A DNA stretch of 64,000 nucleotides, from contig NZ_CP058558.1 in assembly GCF_018141165.1 (NCBI RefSeq), forward strand, positions 310,001 to 374,000, given 5' to 3'. Position 1 is the first letter of the stretch. Every line of letters begins with the position of its first letter. Positions 25,621 through 34,446 of the stretch are shown piece by piece. The notes beneath the pieces are model-generated. The model saw only the letters and a program-made list of their open reading frames with translations, was not told where the DNA came from and ran no database searches. Both the position numbers and the translations under genes were made by a program. Source of the DNA: Alkaliphilus sp. B6464. GTDB lineage: Bacteria > Bacillota > Clostridia > Peptostreptococcales > Natronincolaceae.

Positions 25621-25646
25621 AAAGACCGAAGTTCTCCTCGGTCTTT
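25621..25646 (-). terminator. Hairpin between 25663 gene and 25570 gene
   Basis: AAAGACCGA / TCGGTCTTT stem with TTTT on either strand. It can terminate the upstream minus-strand gene; because a TGTTATGTTT box lies just before it, it may also sit inside the leader of the next transcript. Confidence 0.6.
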
Positions 25647-25663
25647 TAAACATAACATATGAT
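25646..25663 (-). promoter_or_regulatory. ATGTTATGTTTAAA box
   Basis: Minus-strand copy of the recurrent box, 85 bp upstream of the 25570 start and immediately before a hairpin. Confidence 0.35.
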
Positions 25664-26550
25664 TAATCTAGTATAGTGCTGTGATACAATTCTTCTCCTA
25701 ATTCTCTTTGAACAAGAGTTCTAATTATTTTAAACTGTTTTTCTTGTACACTTAATATGGGGCTATTGATCGGAAGTTTAAGATTCAAATGTGGGCTTCT
25801 ATTTTTACTATGCTCTGTGTTCTTTAATAGGCCCTTTTGATCATTGTATTGTTTATTTTGAGTATGAATATCAAGCCAACCAAACAAACCATTATTTAAG
25901 CCTCCTACATAGGTTATGATTTCTCCTGTATGGTCATCTATAACCTTTTGTATTTTTTCTTCATAAGCAGCAACTTCCTTTTTTAAAAATTCTATTTCAG
26001 ATTTTTTTAATTCTTTGGCCTCTATTACTTTCCACATTTCATTTGAAATATGAGTTTGTTCATGACCTTTAGTGAAAAATTCTACTTCTTTTTTTGTAAT
26101 ATCTTCATCAACATAAGTCCCTGTATAAGACCATTCTAAAAGTTGATTTTGAAAACATATAAGATTTAATCCAACCCAGTTTTTTCTTCTTTCTTTATTC
26201 ACTGTGAAACGGTACAAAGTGGGGCAATCATAGCCCCACCACAGGTCAATCCATTTAGGGGTAGGAGTTCTAAATGTGACTAATTTACCCCAATTATCAA
26301 ATCCATAGAATTCATCTATACTGTCAGGATCTATCTCAACAGTTTTAGAATCTATGTTGTTTAAATCTAAAAATGTTTCAAGAAAATCAAAAGTAACAAT
26401 AATAGGGTATTCATCTTTGTCATTACCTTTATTTCTGTTCACTTTTCTTCCTTTCCCTTGTCTATATTTATAACCACCTTTAATTTTATCTGAAGATATC
26501 TTTACTGACATCCTGTTACCATTGCTAAAAAATTTAATTCTATCTAACAT
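25663..26550 (-). CDS. Hypothetical protein (295 aa)
   Basis: Unrecognised protein with a basic N-terminal part (GRKVNRNKGNDKDE), an aromatic-rich middle section (KWIDLWWGYDCPTLYRF) and a C-terminal helical region. No signal peptide. Ribosome binding site AGGAGG. The combination of basic and aromatic segments could indicate nucleic-acid binding, but this is a guess. Confidence 0.65.
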   Translation of the reverse strand: MLDRIKFFSNGNRMSVKISSDKIKGGYKYRQGKGRKVNRNKGNDKDEYPIIVTFDFLETFLDLNNIDSKTVEIDPDSIDEFYGFDNWGKLVTFRTPTPKWIDLWWGYDCPTLYRFTVNKERRKNWVGLNLICFQNQLLEWSYTGTYVDEDITKKEVEFFTKGHEQTHISNEMWKVIEAKELKKSEIEFLKKEVAAYEEKIQKVIDDHTGEIITYVGGLNNGLFGWLDIHTQNKQYNDQKGLLKNTEHSKNRSPHLNLKLPINSPILSVQEKQFKIIRTLVQRELGEELYHSTILD

Positions 26551-26892
26551 CTAAATACCTCCTTGAATAAATCAATGCTAATAAATATAGATAGATATTA
26601 AAAAATCATTTAATTATATATCAAGAAAATTATTTTTGTCGTTTAGAAATTAGTGTGATGCTTGTAAACTCAGCACATAGAGCAAGTCTACTATAAACAT
26701 ATATATTAAATAGTAGGTGTTATATTTTTATTAGATGTTACTCTTTATTTAATATAAAATATAGGTTTATAATTTGAAATATCAAATAACTAAGGTTAAA
26801 TTATTATAAAGCAACTTTAATTATTTTTAATTTTTCTTTAAACATTAACCGACAGTATCGGTTTTAATAAAAAAAGTGTGGGGCATGTTGGC
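26551..26892. other. Intergenic region between divergent genes
   Basis: AT-rich, with a small hairpin AACCGA-CAGTA-TCGGTT at about 26848-26864 followed by TTAATAAAAAAAG. No convincing ORF. Confidence 0.4.
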
Positions 26893-26958
26893 ATGATAGT
26901 CAATAAAGTTATTAGTGATTTAGGCTTAAGAGGTGTACCCTATAATAAGAAATGGTAG
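26893..26958 (+). CDS. Possible 21-aa leader peptide
   Basis: Short ORF encoding MIVNKVISDLGLRGVPYNKK plus one Trp, ending 11 bases before the start of the next gene. The preceding GTGGGGC is a weak binding site. Its final Lys-Lys-Trp codons and tight spacing allow a translational-coupling or attenuation role. Low confidence. Confidence 0.22.
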   Translation: MIVNKVISDLGLRGVPYNKKW

Positions 26959-26968
26959 GTGATGCTAT

Positions 26969-27409
26969 ATGAATATAGATTTATTCAATTATGAAGTAGA
27001 TGCAGAAAGAAGTTATTATGATGAAAAATTAGATTTATTACCTAAATCAGTAACTTATTATATCGTCTATAGAAATGTTGATTTTTCTATATTAGTTAAA
27101 AAATTAGGTATAGAAGATTTATATGAAGAAATAGTTAAAAATCATAACGGGGAAGTTGTGGGTGAAGAAGATGAATTCTATCACCACTTAGATGCTATGG
27201 ATGCCATAAACGAAATCAAAGAACGATTTACGGATAGAGAGTGGTATATGTCTATATTGTCTAAAAATATCCTTAAAATACTTTCTAATGGTCAAGAGAT
27301 AAGCGAAAAGACACTTGAAGATATAAAAAATGAATTTTATATGCTTGAAGAAGAAGATGTTGTGGAGGCTCTTGTATACATTGTGAAACCGGATAGACAG
27401 TTATATTAA
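26969..27409 (+). CDS. Hypothetical acidic protein (146 aa)
   Basis: Acidic, Tyr-rich soluble protein (MNIDLFNYEVDAERSYYDEK at the start). No recognised domain. The binding site (TAGGTGAT) is weak, which fits coupling to the short upstream ORF. Confidence 0.6.
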   Translation: MNIDLFNYEVDAERSYYDEKLDLLPKSVTYYIVYRNVDFSILVKKLGIEDLYEEIVKNHNGEVVGEEDEFYHHLDAMDAINEIKERFTDREWYMSILSKNILKILSNGQEISEKTLEDIKNEFYMLEEEDVVEALVYIVKPDRQLY

Positions 27410-27514
27410 AATAGAAATACTTTAATGTAGTTTATTCTTGAAACATGCAAAATAATTTATTTAAAATATAACTCAAATCTTAGGGATATTATTTGCTTTA
27501 AAGGAGGTTATTTA

Positions 27515-28141
27515 ATGAAAGTTAGAAAACTAAATATAAAAGATTTAAATAGTGTTTCAAAACTTGAGAGTGAAATCTACCCTGAAGAATTTCGTCTGGG
27601 ATATTATGATTATCTACATGATTTTAAAACTTATGAAAACTATTCTTGTGGAGTATTCAAGGACAACAAATTAATAGGGTATGTTATTATCTATAAGGAC
27701 GGTAGTTCTTATTATATATCAGATTTAGTCTGTATGAAGCCTTTAGAACTTATGACATTGCTATTAGTAGCATTTAATAATATAGATTCTGATTCTATAT
27801 TTGCAGCAGAATTAAGAAGTAATAGTTATAAGTTATTAAAAAATATTAGTAGAAAATTCAAGGAGGCTATTAATTTTATTAAGGATATTAAAATGCCAAA
27901 ATATTATCATGGTGAAGATGGGTACGATGTTTTATTTAGATTAAATTTTAAAAAAATATCAAATCCTAAATATAAAATACTTACATGTATATATGAGAAT
28001 AATGATTTTGTAACTTATGATACTATTTTTTCAAACCTTAAAAAAATGTATAATTTTACACAAAAGGATATTGAAAGATATAAGAGTTTTATTTTCAAAC
28101 ACTCTTTGAGTTTTAATTTATCTCTATTAAATATAAAGTAA
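27515..28141 (+). CDS. GNAT-family N-acetyltransferase-like protein
   Basis: Protein of 208 residues whose first ~110 residues follow the GNAT pattern: KLNIKDLNSVSKLESEIYPEE, then CGVFKDNKLIGYVIIYKDG and a strand YYISDLVC. The acetyl-CoA pyrophosphate loop (Q/RxxGxG/A) is not clear, so catalysis is uncertain. The C-terminal ~90 residues are unrecognised. It is related in layout to the N-terminus of the next gene (863 aa), so they may act on the same substrate. A terminator follows. Confidence 0.65.
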   Translation: MKVRKLNIKDLNSVSKLESEIYPEEFRLGYYDYLHDFKTYENYSCGVFKDNKLIGYVIIYKDGSSYYISDLVCMKPLELMTLLLVAFNNIDSDSIFAAELRSNSYKLLKNISRKFKEAINFIKDIKMPKYYHGEDGYDVLFRLNFKKISNPKYKILTCIYENNDFVTYDTIFSNLKKMYNFTQKDIERYKSFIFKHSLSFNLSLLNIK

Positions 28142-28168
28142 ACCTCCGCTTTTGCAGGAGGTTTGTTT
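28140..28168 (+). terminator. Rho-independent terminator
   Basis: AAACCTCC / GGAGGTTT stem followed by GTTTTATAT. Confidence 0.75.
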
Positions 28169-28176
28169 TATATATA

Positions 28177-28193
28177 AATGTTATGTTAAAAGA
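28177..28193 (+). promoter_or_regulatory. ATGTTATGTTAAAAG box
   Basis: Full-match copy of the recurrent box right after a terminator, 102 bp upstream of the 863-aa gene; a CTTGAAA-N17-TAAAAT element lies between, so the gene may have two promoters. Confidence 0.5.
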
Positions 28194-28286
28194 AGTTTTT
28201 CTTGAAACCATTATATACATTACTTAAAATATCACAAAACATATTAAGGTATTTAAATTACATAAATTAGAAGGAGTTGAATATGA

Positions 28287-30878
28287 ATGTTTTTAAGACA
28301 TATAAATGAAAAACAATTACAAGAGGTTATAAAGTTAGAACGAGAAATTTCAGGAGGAAATATGCAATTTACTGAAGAAGAATATTTAACTATGTTAAAT
28401 AATAAAGATAATTGCTCATTTGGAGTCTATAGCAATAAAGAATTAGTTGGTTTTATTATTGCAAATGGAGACAAAAACAAAGAAAAAGAAAAAAAGACTT
28501 ATTATAAAAGAAAAAGAGATTTAATTGTTAAACATATGGCTTGTAAGACAAAGAGAGCATTGTTTATTTTAATGCTTATGTTTCCATATAAGGTTAAAGA
28601 ATCAGGTAATTATAAAGGGATCAAGTTTGCTGTAAATGAAAAACTTTATAAACTTTGCTTGAAAATAGAAGAACAGATAAATCCTGTGATTACTAAGATA
28701 GATGCACAATTTAATAAAAAAACGAGATTATATGATTTGTATGTTGATTTATGTATAAGGACTGATCAAAAATATCCATACGATATAAAGTATAGAATTA
28801 TGGTGCAGATATATGAAGGAACAAAAGAATGTGCTAATTTACGCAAAATCTTCTATGATCTTCTCTTAGATGGAAGATGGGAAGAAAAAAGAAGTTTTTG
28901 TATTGATAGTATAGTTTCACATAAAAATATGATGCTAAGAAGGATTAATGAGAAAAATCTTGAGTTCTTAAATACATTAGGGAGAGAATACAATGTTTTG
29001 GTTGTATATGAGAAAACCTTATTTGGAAAAAAACCTAAAAAGTTTAAAGAATCATTAGAAAAGACAGGATACAAAGGACGAATAATTGATGATAGTACTA
29101 ATTATTGGAAACAATTTGACTCACTTGAAGATGCAAGGCAATTACATGAGACCTATGGGTTTATAAAAGATGAAAGATCCAATGATAGAATTAATATTAG
29201 ATGGTATAGACATATTACTCTTGACGATAAATATTATGATAATACTATAACATTTTTTAGACATATCCTTAAAAAGCACATTATTGAATATTATAAAGAA
29301 AAACAAAGCAATGCTACCGAAATGTATGTTTATGATAAATATGGGGATAAAGTATTTGAATTATATGCTGATGGCAATGTTTATGAGGCTATTCCGAGAG
29401 TATATAGTAATTTATTTGATTCATATGTAAATAAACATAAATTTTGTACTAAAATAATTGAAATGGGAATTAATGAGTATGATTTCGATGAATACACTGC
29501 TAAAGATAGTTTTATGTTTAAAGGCCTTATTAAAATTAGGAAATTTATTGGAGAAAAAGAGGCTTTAGATTTTTTCCATAGGGTATCTCAAAAGGCTAGA
29601 GAGGCTTCTCAAAAATGTGAAGGAGATTTAAATCGAAAAAAACATGAAATGATACAAACAATTCACGATTGGTATTATCCAATTGATGAATTATTTAATA
29701 ATTTCTCAAGACAAATTTTAACTGAAGGTGCATATAGAGTAATTCTTACAAAATCTCTTAACCAGATTAATAAGATTAATGCTAAGATTAAAAGTTTAAT
29801 GGTTGAAAACAAAAAAGATATTGATATTGATTACCTTAGAAAGACAATTAGTAAAAATATCAGAAAGGATCTTTCAATTGATGAAATCGTTAATGAAGCA
29901 GTATTTAATGCTGAAACAAAATGGCTAAAAAGAAAGAAAATTTCTGTTAAATTACACAAAAAACTTAATGAATTTATTGAAAGGATGAGAAGATATAATG
30001 ACAATATCAATATTCCAACATTATTTAATACATTTGGAAATAAAACAATTGATATGATTAAAGGTAATTCTTTGGGATTGTTTGAAGAAACCTATTATGA
30101 TATGGATAGAAGTGAAATAGGCGTTTTTGCAAAGAAATGTTTAGGTAATAGGGGTAAAAATGCTCTTGCTAAAAATCCATTTAAACTATTTACTGCACTT
30201 AATAAAATTCAAAATGTTCAAGATATAATCGCAGGAAATATTCCTGCTGAAAATGTAGAAAAAATATTAAATGAAGTTTATCAAAGGAATATAGAGGTTC
30301 CTAGAGAATTATTTCAGTTAGATAAATTATATGCGAAGATAGAGAGAAAGTGTTCTCCTGAGTTTCTCATTGCAGGAGATGCATCAGTTTGTTGTATGTC
30401 ATTTGGAGAGAGTAATGCTAAAACTTATGCATTGGAAAAGGGATTTGGAATATTTAATGTTTATTATAAGGACAGGATAATTGGAAATTCTGTACTTTGG
30501 ATTAATGAAGAATATAATTGTCTTGTGCTAGATAATGTCGAAATACATCTAAATTATACAAGATTTAATGATCAGATAACTAAACTTTATATTAAAATGG
30601 TGGAAGATATAATTAATAGATACGATCTTGATTTTGCTGTACAAGGAGCGGGCTATAATGATTTAATGTTATATTCTCAAGATGCTAGAGCATTGAGGTT
30701 TGAAGAAATAAAACCTGTTGATGTAAATAAAACAAATTTTTATACAGATGCATATAATGTTTATTTAGTTGCTATAAATAAACAAAAGATAATAAATAAC
30801 AATGTTTACAAACTACTAAAACAATTGAAAAATTCAAATCCTGATATAAATTATGATGTTTTTTCACTTGCAATTTAA
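28287..30878 (+). CDS. Large protein with N-terminal GNAT-like domain (863 aa)
   Basis: Very long protein with a GNAT-like N-terminus (residues 1-60: INEKQLQEVIKLEREISGG ... CSFGVYSNKELVGFIIANG), a central ~600 residues that are helical, basic and unrecognised, and a C-terminal ~170 residues that again look acetyltransferase-like (FGIFNVYYKDRIIGNSVLWI, then LVLDNVEIH). The start is set by GAAGGAG 10 bases before the ATG; an overlapping ATG 6 bases upstream is out of frame and stops quickly. No homologue is recognised by eye. Possibly a two-acetyltransferase-fold protein with a nucleic-acid-binding middle, but this is inference. Confidence 0.75.
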   Translation: MFLRHINEKQLQEVIKLEREISGGNMQFTEEEYLTMLNNKDNCSFGVYSNKELVGFIIANGDKNKEKEKKTYYKRKRDLIVKHMACKTKRALFILMLMFPYKVKESGNYKGIKFAVNEKLYKLCLKIEEQINPVITKIDAQFNKKTRLYDLYVDLCIRTDQKYPYDIKYRIMVQIYEGTKECANLRKIFYDLLLDGRWEEKRSFCIDSIVSHKNMMLRRINEKNLEFLNTLGREYNVLVVYEKTLFGKKPKKFKESLEKTGYKGRIIDDSTNYWKQFDSLEDARQLHETYGFIKDERSNDRINIRWYRHITLDDKYYDNTITFFRHILKKHIIEYYKEKQSNATEMYVYDKYGDKVFELYADGNVYEAIPRVYSNLFDSYVNKHKFCTKIIEMGINEYDFDEYTAKDSFMFKGLIKIRKFIGEKEALDFFHRVSQKAREASQKCEGDLNRKKHEMIQTIHDWYYPIDELFNNFSRQILTEGAYRVILTKSLNQINKINAKIKSLMVENKKDIDIDYLRKTISKNIRKDLSIDEIVNEAVFNAETKWLKRKKISVKLHKKLNEFIERMRRYNDNINIPTLFNTFGNKTIDMIKGNSLGLFEETYYDMDRSEIGVFAKKCLGNRGKNALAKNPFKLFTALNKIQNVQDIIAGNIPAENVEKILNEVYQRNIEVPRELFQLDKLYAKIERKCSPEFLIAGDASVCCMSFGESNAKTYALEKGFGIFNVYYKDRIIGNSVLWINEEYNCLVLDNVEIHLNYTRFNDQITKLYIKMVEDIINRYDLDFAVQGAGYNDLMLYSQDARALRFEEIKPVDVNKTNFYTDAYNVYLVAINKQKIINNNVYKLLKQLKNSNPDINYDVFSLAI

Positions 30879-30879
30879 A

Positions 30880-30915
30880 ATAAGGGGGCTTAATTAAGCC
30901 TCCTTATTTTTATTA
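30880..30915 (+). terminator. Rho-independent terminator
   Basis: Long palindrome AATAAGG(g)GGCTTAA / TTAAGCC(t)CCTTATT followed by TTTATT. Confidence 0.85.
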
Positions 30916-30920
30916 AAAAA

Positions 30921-30953
30921 CTTGAAATGTATTTATATGATTCTTTAATATAC
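30921..30953 (+). promoter_or_regulatory. SigA-type promoter before LysM gene
   Basis: AACTTGAAAT then 18 bp then TAATAT. No LexA-type palindrome overlaps it. Confidence 0.5.
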
Positions 30954-30983
30954 TTCCATAACATATACTGGAGGTTTTTATTT

Positions 30984-31298
30984 ATGAAAAAAAGGATAAA
31001 ACTACATAACAAATTTAAATTTTTTAGAGCGATAGTTATACTTGTCTTAACAATTGCATCTATATCAGCAATTTCATTTAGATCATTTGAAGTTCGTGCA
31101 AACCAAAATGAATTTCAAAATGCTAAACTTGTTGAGTATTGTGTAAAAAAAGGGGATACCCTTTGGACTATTGCTTCAAATACTTCATTTCAAAATGAAT
31201 TAGATACTAGAGCCATTATTGATAGAATTAAGGAGGACAATAACCTAAGTTCTGGAAATATCTATCCCGGTCAAGTTATTCTAATTCCAAAAAAATAG
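30984..31298 (+). CDS. Membrane-anchored LysM protein (YneA-like)
   Basis: Protein of 104 residues with an N-terminal membrane helix (about 18-36) and a C-terminal LysM domain (VKKGDTLWTIAS ... GNIYPGQVILIPKK) that binds peptidoglycan. Size and layout match the cell-division inhibitor YneA of Bacillus, but no SOS box is visible upstream and no lexA gene is adjacent, so the role is open. The start follows TGGAGGTTTTTATTT; the frame is open to 30927 without a binding site. Confidence 0.75.
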   Translation: MKKRIKLHNKFKFFRAIVILVLTIASISAISFRSFEVRANQNEFQNAKLVEYCVKKGDTLWTIASNTSFQNELDTRAIIDRIKEDNNLSSGNIYPGQVILIPKK

Positions 31299-31309
31299 TT
31301 TTATTTATG

Positions 31310-31340
31310 AAATTCAGGAGAAATGCTCCTGAATTTTTAT
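31310..31340 (+). terminator. Rho-independent terminator
   Basis: AAATTCAGGAG / CTCCTGAATTTTT hairpin after the LysM gene. Confidence 0.85.
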
Positions 31341-31371
31341 TTTATAAAATATCTTACCCATCAAAAAATAC

Positions 31372-31401
31372 TTGACATAGAAAAATATCTTTCATTAATA
31401 T
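31372..31401 (+). promoter_or_regulatory. SigA-type promoter of MORN-flagellin gene
   Basis: TTGACA, 18-bp spacer, TAATAT. It differs from the SigD (sigma-28) consensus normally found before flagellin genes. Confidence 0.6.
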
Positions 31402-31442
31402 GCAACAACAATAAGACAGTGATACATAAAGGAGTGGTATAT

Positions 31443-33239
31443 ATGAGAATTGGAGATTTAACAAACACTGCGATGATGTTTTCATACAATATGAAAGTGC
31501 AGGGGAAACAAATATCCTCTAGTATGGAAAAGATATCAACTGGTAAACAAGTAAATAGAGCAGCAGATAGTCCGCCAGATATTCTTAAAATTAGCAGATA
31601 TGAATCTCAAATAAGGGGAAGTCAGCAAGCACAAAAGAATATCCAAGACAGTATCTCGATGATTCAAGTAGCAGATAATTCATTGGAGAGAATCGAGGAA
31701 TTAGGGAATAACTTGAGAGAATTAGCAACGAAATATCAGTCAAACAACATAAATGCAGAAGAAAAAGAAAGTATTAAAAATGAGGCTTATGAACTTATAA
31801 AAGAAATAAGTCATACTATAGAGCATACAGAATTCAATAGAATAAAAATATTTGAACAAAATTGTTTTAGAATTCAAACTGGACCCAATTCAGGAGATTA
31901 TTTAGATATAGATATGGGAAAAAACAATTTAAGTGATATTAAAAAATTTCTTGATGATATTAATAACACAAGAGATGATTCTGGAGATAACGAGCAAATT
32001 GATACCGATCCAGATAAAGATATAAATACTCCTACTAACCCAACAGATGAAGACACTGACATAGATAATGAATTGCCTCCTACAGATAAAGAAAAGCCAC
32101 CAGTGGATAGTAAAGACCCTCCTTCAGATGATAACGATACTGATATAAAAGAACCTTCAGAGAACACAAATAGTGGAATTATATTACCTCCAAATATGAC
32201 ACTCGATGTATCTGATGGATGGCATAAACTCTATAATGAAGATGGGATTAAAATTTATGAGGGTAATATTAAGAATGGAAAATTTGATGGATTTGGAAAA
32301 TGGTATAATGACACAGGAGAACTAATTTATGAAGGCAATTTTAAAAAAGGGAACTATGACAAATATGGAAAAGTATATAATCCAAACACAGGCAGATTGG
32401 CTTATGAAGGGGATTTTAAAGATAACCAATTTGATAAATATGGAACATTATATTATGAAAATGGAAAAATTAAATATCAGGGTTCTTTTAAAGACGGGAA
32501 ATATGATGGATATGGAACACTTTATAATGAACAAGGCGAAATTGAATATCAAGGAAGTTTTAAGGATAATGAATACGAGGGACTTGTAAAAAATAATAAT
32601 GGAAACAAAGATAATGAAACTAGAAATAACTCTGATACTTACGAGAATAAAACTATTTTGGTTAATAGAAATAATGCGAACAATGGTCTAAATTCACATA
32701 AATTAGAAGAAACTAATCAAAGACAGAATAATAATATAAAAACTAATAAAATAAAGAATAGTGATAACACAGGGTATGAATCTATTGGTAAAATACTAAA
32801 TAGCATTACAAATGATGAACTAGTAGGTAAAAATGTAGTAGTAAATGAATATAAGCATAATAATTCTATGAAACAGCATGAAGAAAATACATCTACACAA
32901 GAAGTTTTATTAAATAGTACAAATATGAAAAAAACTACTTCTGAAGATATTGTTGATTTATTAAAGGATTCTGATAAGATTGATGAAAAGATACTGAAGC
33001 CTATTTCAAATTTGAGAAGTTATTTAGGTATACAGGAAAAGTTATTAGAAGGAAGATTGAGATTTCAACAATCAAATGAAATGATTAAACTCAATGCTTT
33101 GTCGAAGATACAAGATGTAAATATGGCCAAAGAAATTATGAGTATAACTAAAAGTCAAATACTTATGGATGTAAATGCTGCAATGATGGCACAGCATTTA
33201 AACTTTAATAGAAACTTAATTATTAACCTATTAAGATAA
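31443..33239 (+). CDS. Flagellin with internal MORN repeats
   Basis: Protein of 598 residues with flagellin D0/D1 ends: N-terminus MRIGDLTNTAMMFSYNM, then SSSMEKISTGKQVNRAADSP and the long D1 helices; C-terminus IQDVNMAKEIMSITKSQILM up to LLR. The surface-exposed middle is replaced by an acidic Asp/Pro/Thr linker (about residues 172-240), five MORN-type repeats of 24-25 residues (about 259-381, pattern GxGxxYnexGxixYeGxFKdgxxD) and an Asn-rich spacer. The start at ATG after GGAGTGGTATAT is preferred over the open frame to 31323. Five YEG/YQG MORN_2 units on a flagellin are unusual. Likely a filament or adhesin-like subunit. A SigA-type promoter and strong terminator make it a single-gene unit. 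Confidence 0.85.
   Translation: MRIGDLTNTAMMFSYNMKVQGKQISSSMEKISTGKQVNRAADSPPDILKISRYESQIRGSQQAQKNIQDSISMIQVADNSLERIEELGNNLRELATKYQSNNINAEEKESIKNEAYELIKEISHTIEHTEFNRIKIFEQNCFRIQTGPNSGDYLDIDMGKNNLSDIKKFLDDINNTRDDSGDNEQIDTDPDKDINTPTNPTDEDTDIDNELPPTDKEKPPVDSKDPPSDDNDTDIKEPSENTNSGIILPPNMTLDVSDGWHKLYNEDGIKIYEGNIKNGKFDGFGKWYNDTGELIYEGNFKKGNYDKYGKVYNPNTGRLAYEGDFKDNQFDKYGTLYYENGKIKYQGSFKDGKYDGYGTLYNEQGEIEYQGSFKDNEYEGLVKNNNGNKDNETRNNSDTYENKTILVNRNNANNGLNSHKLEETNQRQNNNIKTNKIKNSDNTGYESIGKILNSITNDELVGKNVVVNEYKHNNSMKQHEENTSTQEVLLNSTNMKKTTSEDIVDLLKDSDKIDEKILKPISNLRSYLGIQEKLLEGRLRFQQSNEMIKLNALSKIQDVNMAKEIMSITKSQILMDVNAAMMAQHLNFNRNLIINLLR
32218..32586 (+). repeat. Five MORN_2-type repeats within flagellin
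   Basis: In-frame repeats of 72-75 bases encoding WYNDTGELIYEGNFKKG-like units. They have diverged at the DNA level, so they are old or under selection rather than a recent slippage product. Confidence 0.75.
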
Positions 33240-33247
33240 TCAATAAT

Positions 33248-33292
33248 AAAAAAGAGATCATGACAATTAATTTAGTCATCATCTCTTTTTTA
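33248..33292. terminator. Strong hairpin terminator after flagellin
   Basis: AAAAAAGAGATcATGAC / GTCATcATCTCTTTTTT; A and T tracts on both ends make it potentially bidirectional, serving also the convergent 33353 gene. Confidence 0.85.
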
Positions 33293-33352
33293 ATAAACTG
33301 AATAATTTTAAAAATATAAGACCATTACAATTCTATATTTTAGATAAAGGTT

Positions 33353-34246
33353 CTAATAATATATGGTTTCTTTATATTCTTTTATCACTGGAATATGACT
33401 GTATTTGTCTAATAACTGCACAACTTGTTTTTTAAATTCTACTACTTCAGGTATAGATGTAAATGTTATTAAATATTCTATTTCTTCACCTAAAGAGTAT
33501 ATCAATGTTTTATTTTCTAATAGAATAGACTGTTCAAATATTTTTAATATGTCATCTTTGAATTTAAGTAAGGGTTTAATTTTTATCTCTGGTTTTTCAT
33601 CATCAATCTCTATGTTCTCCATTATCTTTTTCATTAAGAATATTTTTCCATTGTCTGTATTTAATTGAAAAAATACATCTGAATAACTATTTATCCCTAT
33701 CGCATAGCCTTGTTGAAACATATAAATTTTATATCCATCAGCAGCCTCATTATATATTTCTTTTGCTAAAATAGGTTCAGTAAGTTTTATGCCTTTATAA
33801 TAATTTTTTGCAAACAAATATTTAGTAATTATGAAATTACCATCTCCACTATCTTTCGTATCTAAAAAAGTATAATTTAATACATTTTCTTCATTAACAT
33901 CATTGATAGTTTTCATGATGTTTAATAATTTTCCTATTATATATTCTTTAAAATAATTTCTAATCGTAGTATCTGAAAAATAATGCTTAAAATAATCGGG
34001 ATGATACCCAAGTATAATTGGGAATATATCAACCCATGGATTTTCTAATATTACTTTTCGATGTTTCTTGACCTCATCTAACGATTTACACTTTTTCAAC
34101 AAATCTTCTCTTAACGCTTGGATCTCCGATTTTCTTATAAAATTATCAGATGTTGATATGAATAACTCATTTTCTTTCATATAATTAATATACGATATAA
34201 AAAGATCCATAAAGTTATCCTCTTTTGTTGTTTTTACGTACACCAA
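33353..34246 (-). CDS. Hypothetical protein (297 aa)
   Basis: Soluble, acidic, helical protein with no recognised domain. The start is TTG at 34246 or GTG at 34243; both are compatible with AGGAGGGG at 34251-34258. No membrane segment. It lies between the flagellin and the DUF192/prepilin-peptidase genes, but nothing ties it to either. Confidence 0.65.
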   Translation of the reverse strand: MVYVKTTKEDNFMDLFISYINYMKENELFISTSDNFIRKSEIQALREDLLKKCKSLDEVKKHRKVILENPWVDIFPIILGYHPDYFKHYFSDTTIRNYFKEYIIGKLLNIMKTINDVNEENVLNYTFLDTKDSGDGNFIITKYLFAKNYYKGIKLTEPILAKEIYNEAADGYKIYMFQQGYAIGINSYSDVFFQLNTDNGKIFLMKKIMENIEIDDEKPEIKIKPLLKFKDDILKIFEQSILLENKTLIYSLGEEIEYLITFTSIPEVVEFKKQVVQLLDKYSHIPVIKEYKETIYY

Positions 34247-34422
34247 AATACCCCTCCTATATATTAAATTCCACTTATTTAAACAATATTAACATACTAT
34301 ATGTTCGTAAATGAAATCAAATCTTTTAAAGCAACACTTTAAATGAATTATCTGAATCTTATTTAAATAATTTTATTAATACCATGTTAATATAGTTTGG
34401 CGTATTTTACAATAAAATAATC

Positions 34423-34446
34423 AAAAAGAGTAGTTTACACTACTCT
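34423..34446 (-). terminator. Terminator after DUF192 gene
   Basis: Minus-strand AGAGTAG / CTACTCT followed by TTTTTGA, overlapping the stop codon. Confidence 0.75.

Noticed and set aside
30921-30984. SOS (LexA) box upstream of the LysM gene
   Set aside because: No GAAC-N4-GTTC palindrome or close variant is present.
32329-32589. 86-codon plus-strand ORF in the MORN region
   Set aside because: A second frame of the same repeat DNA; repeats make the frame open by chance.
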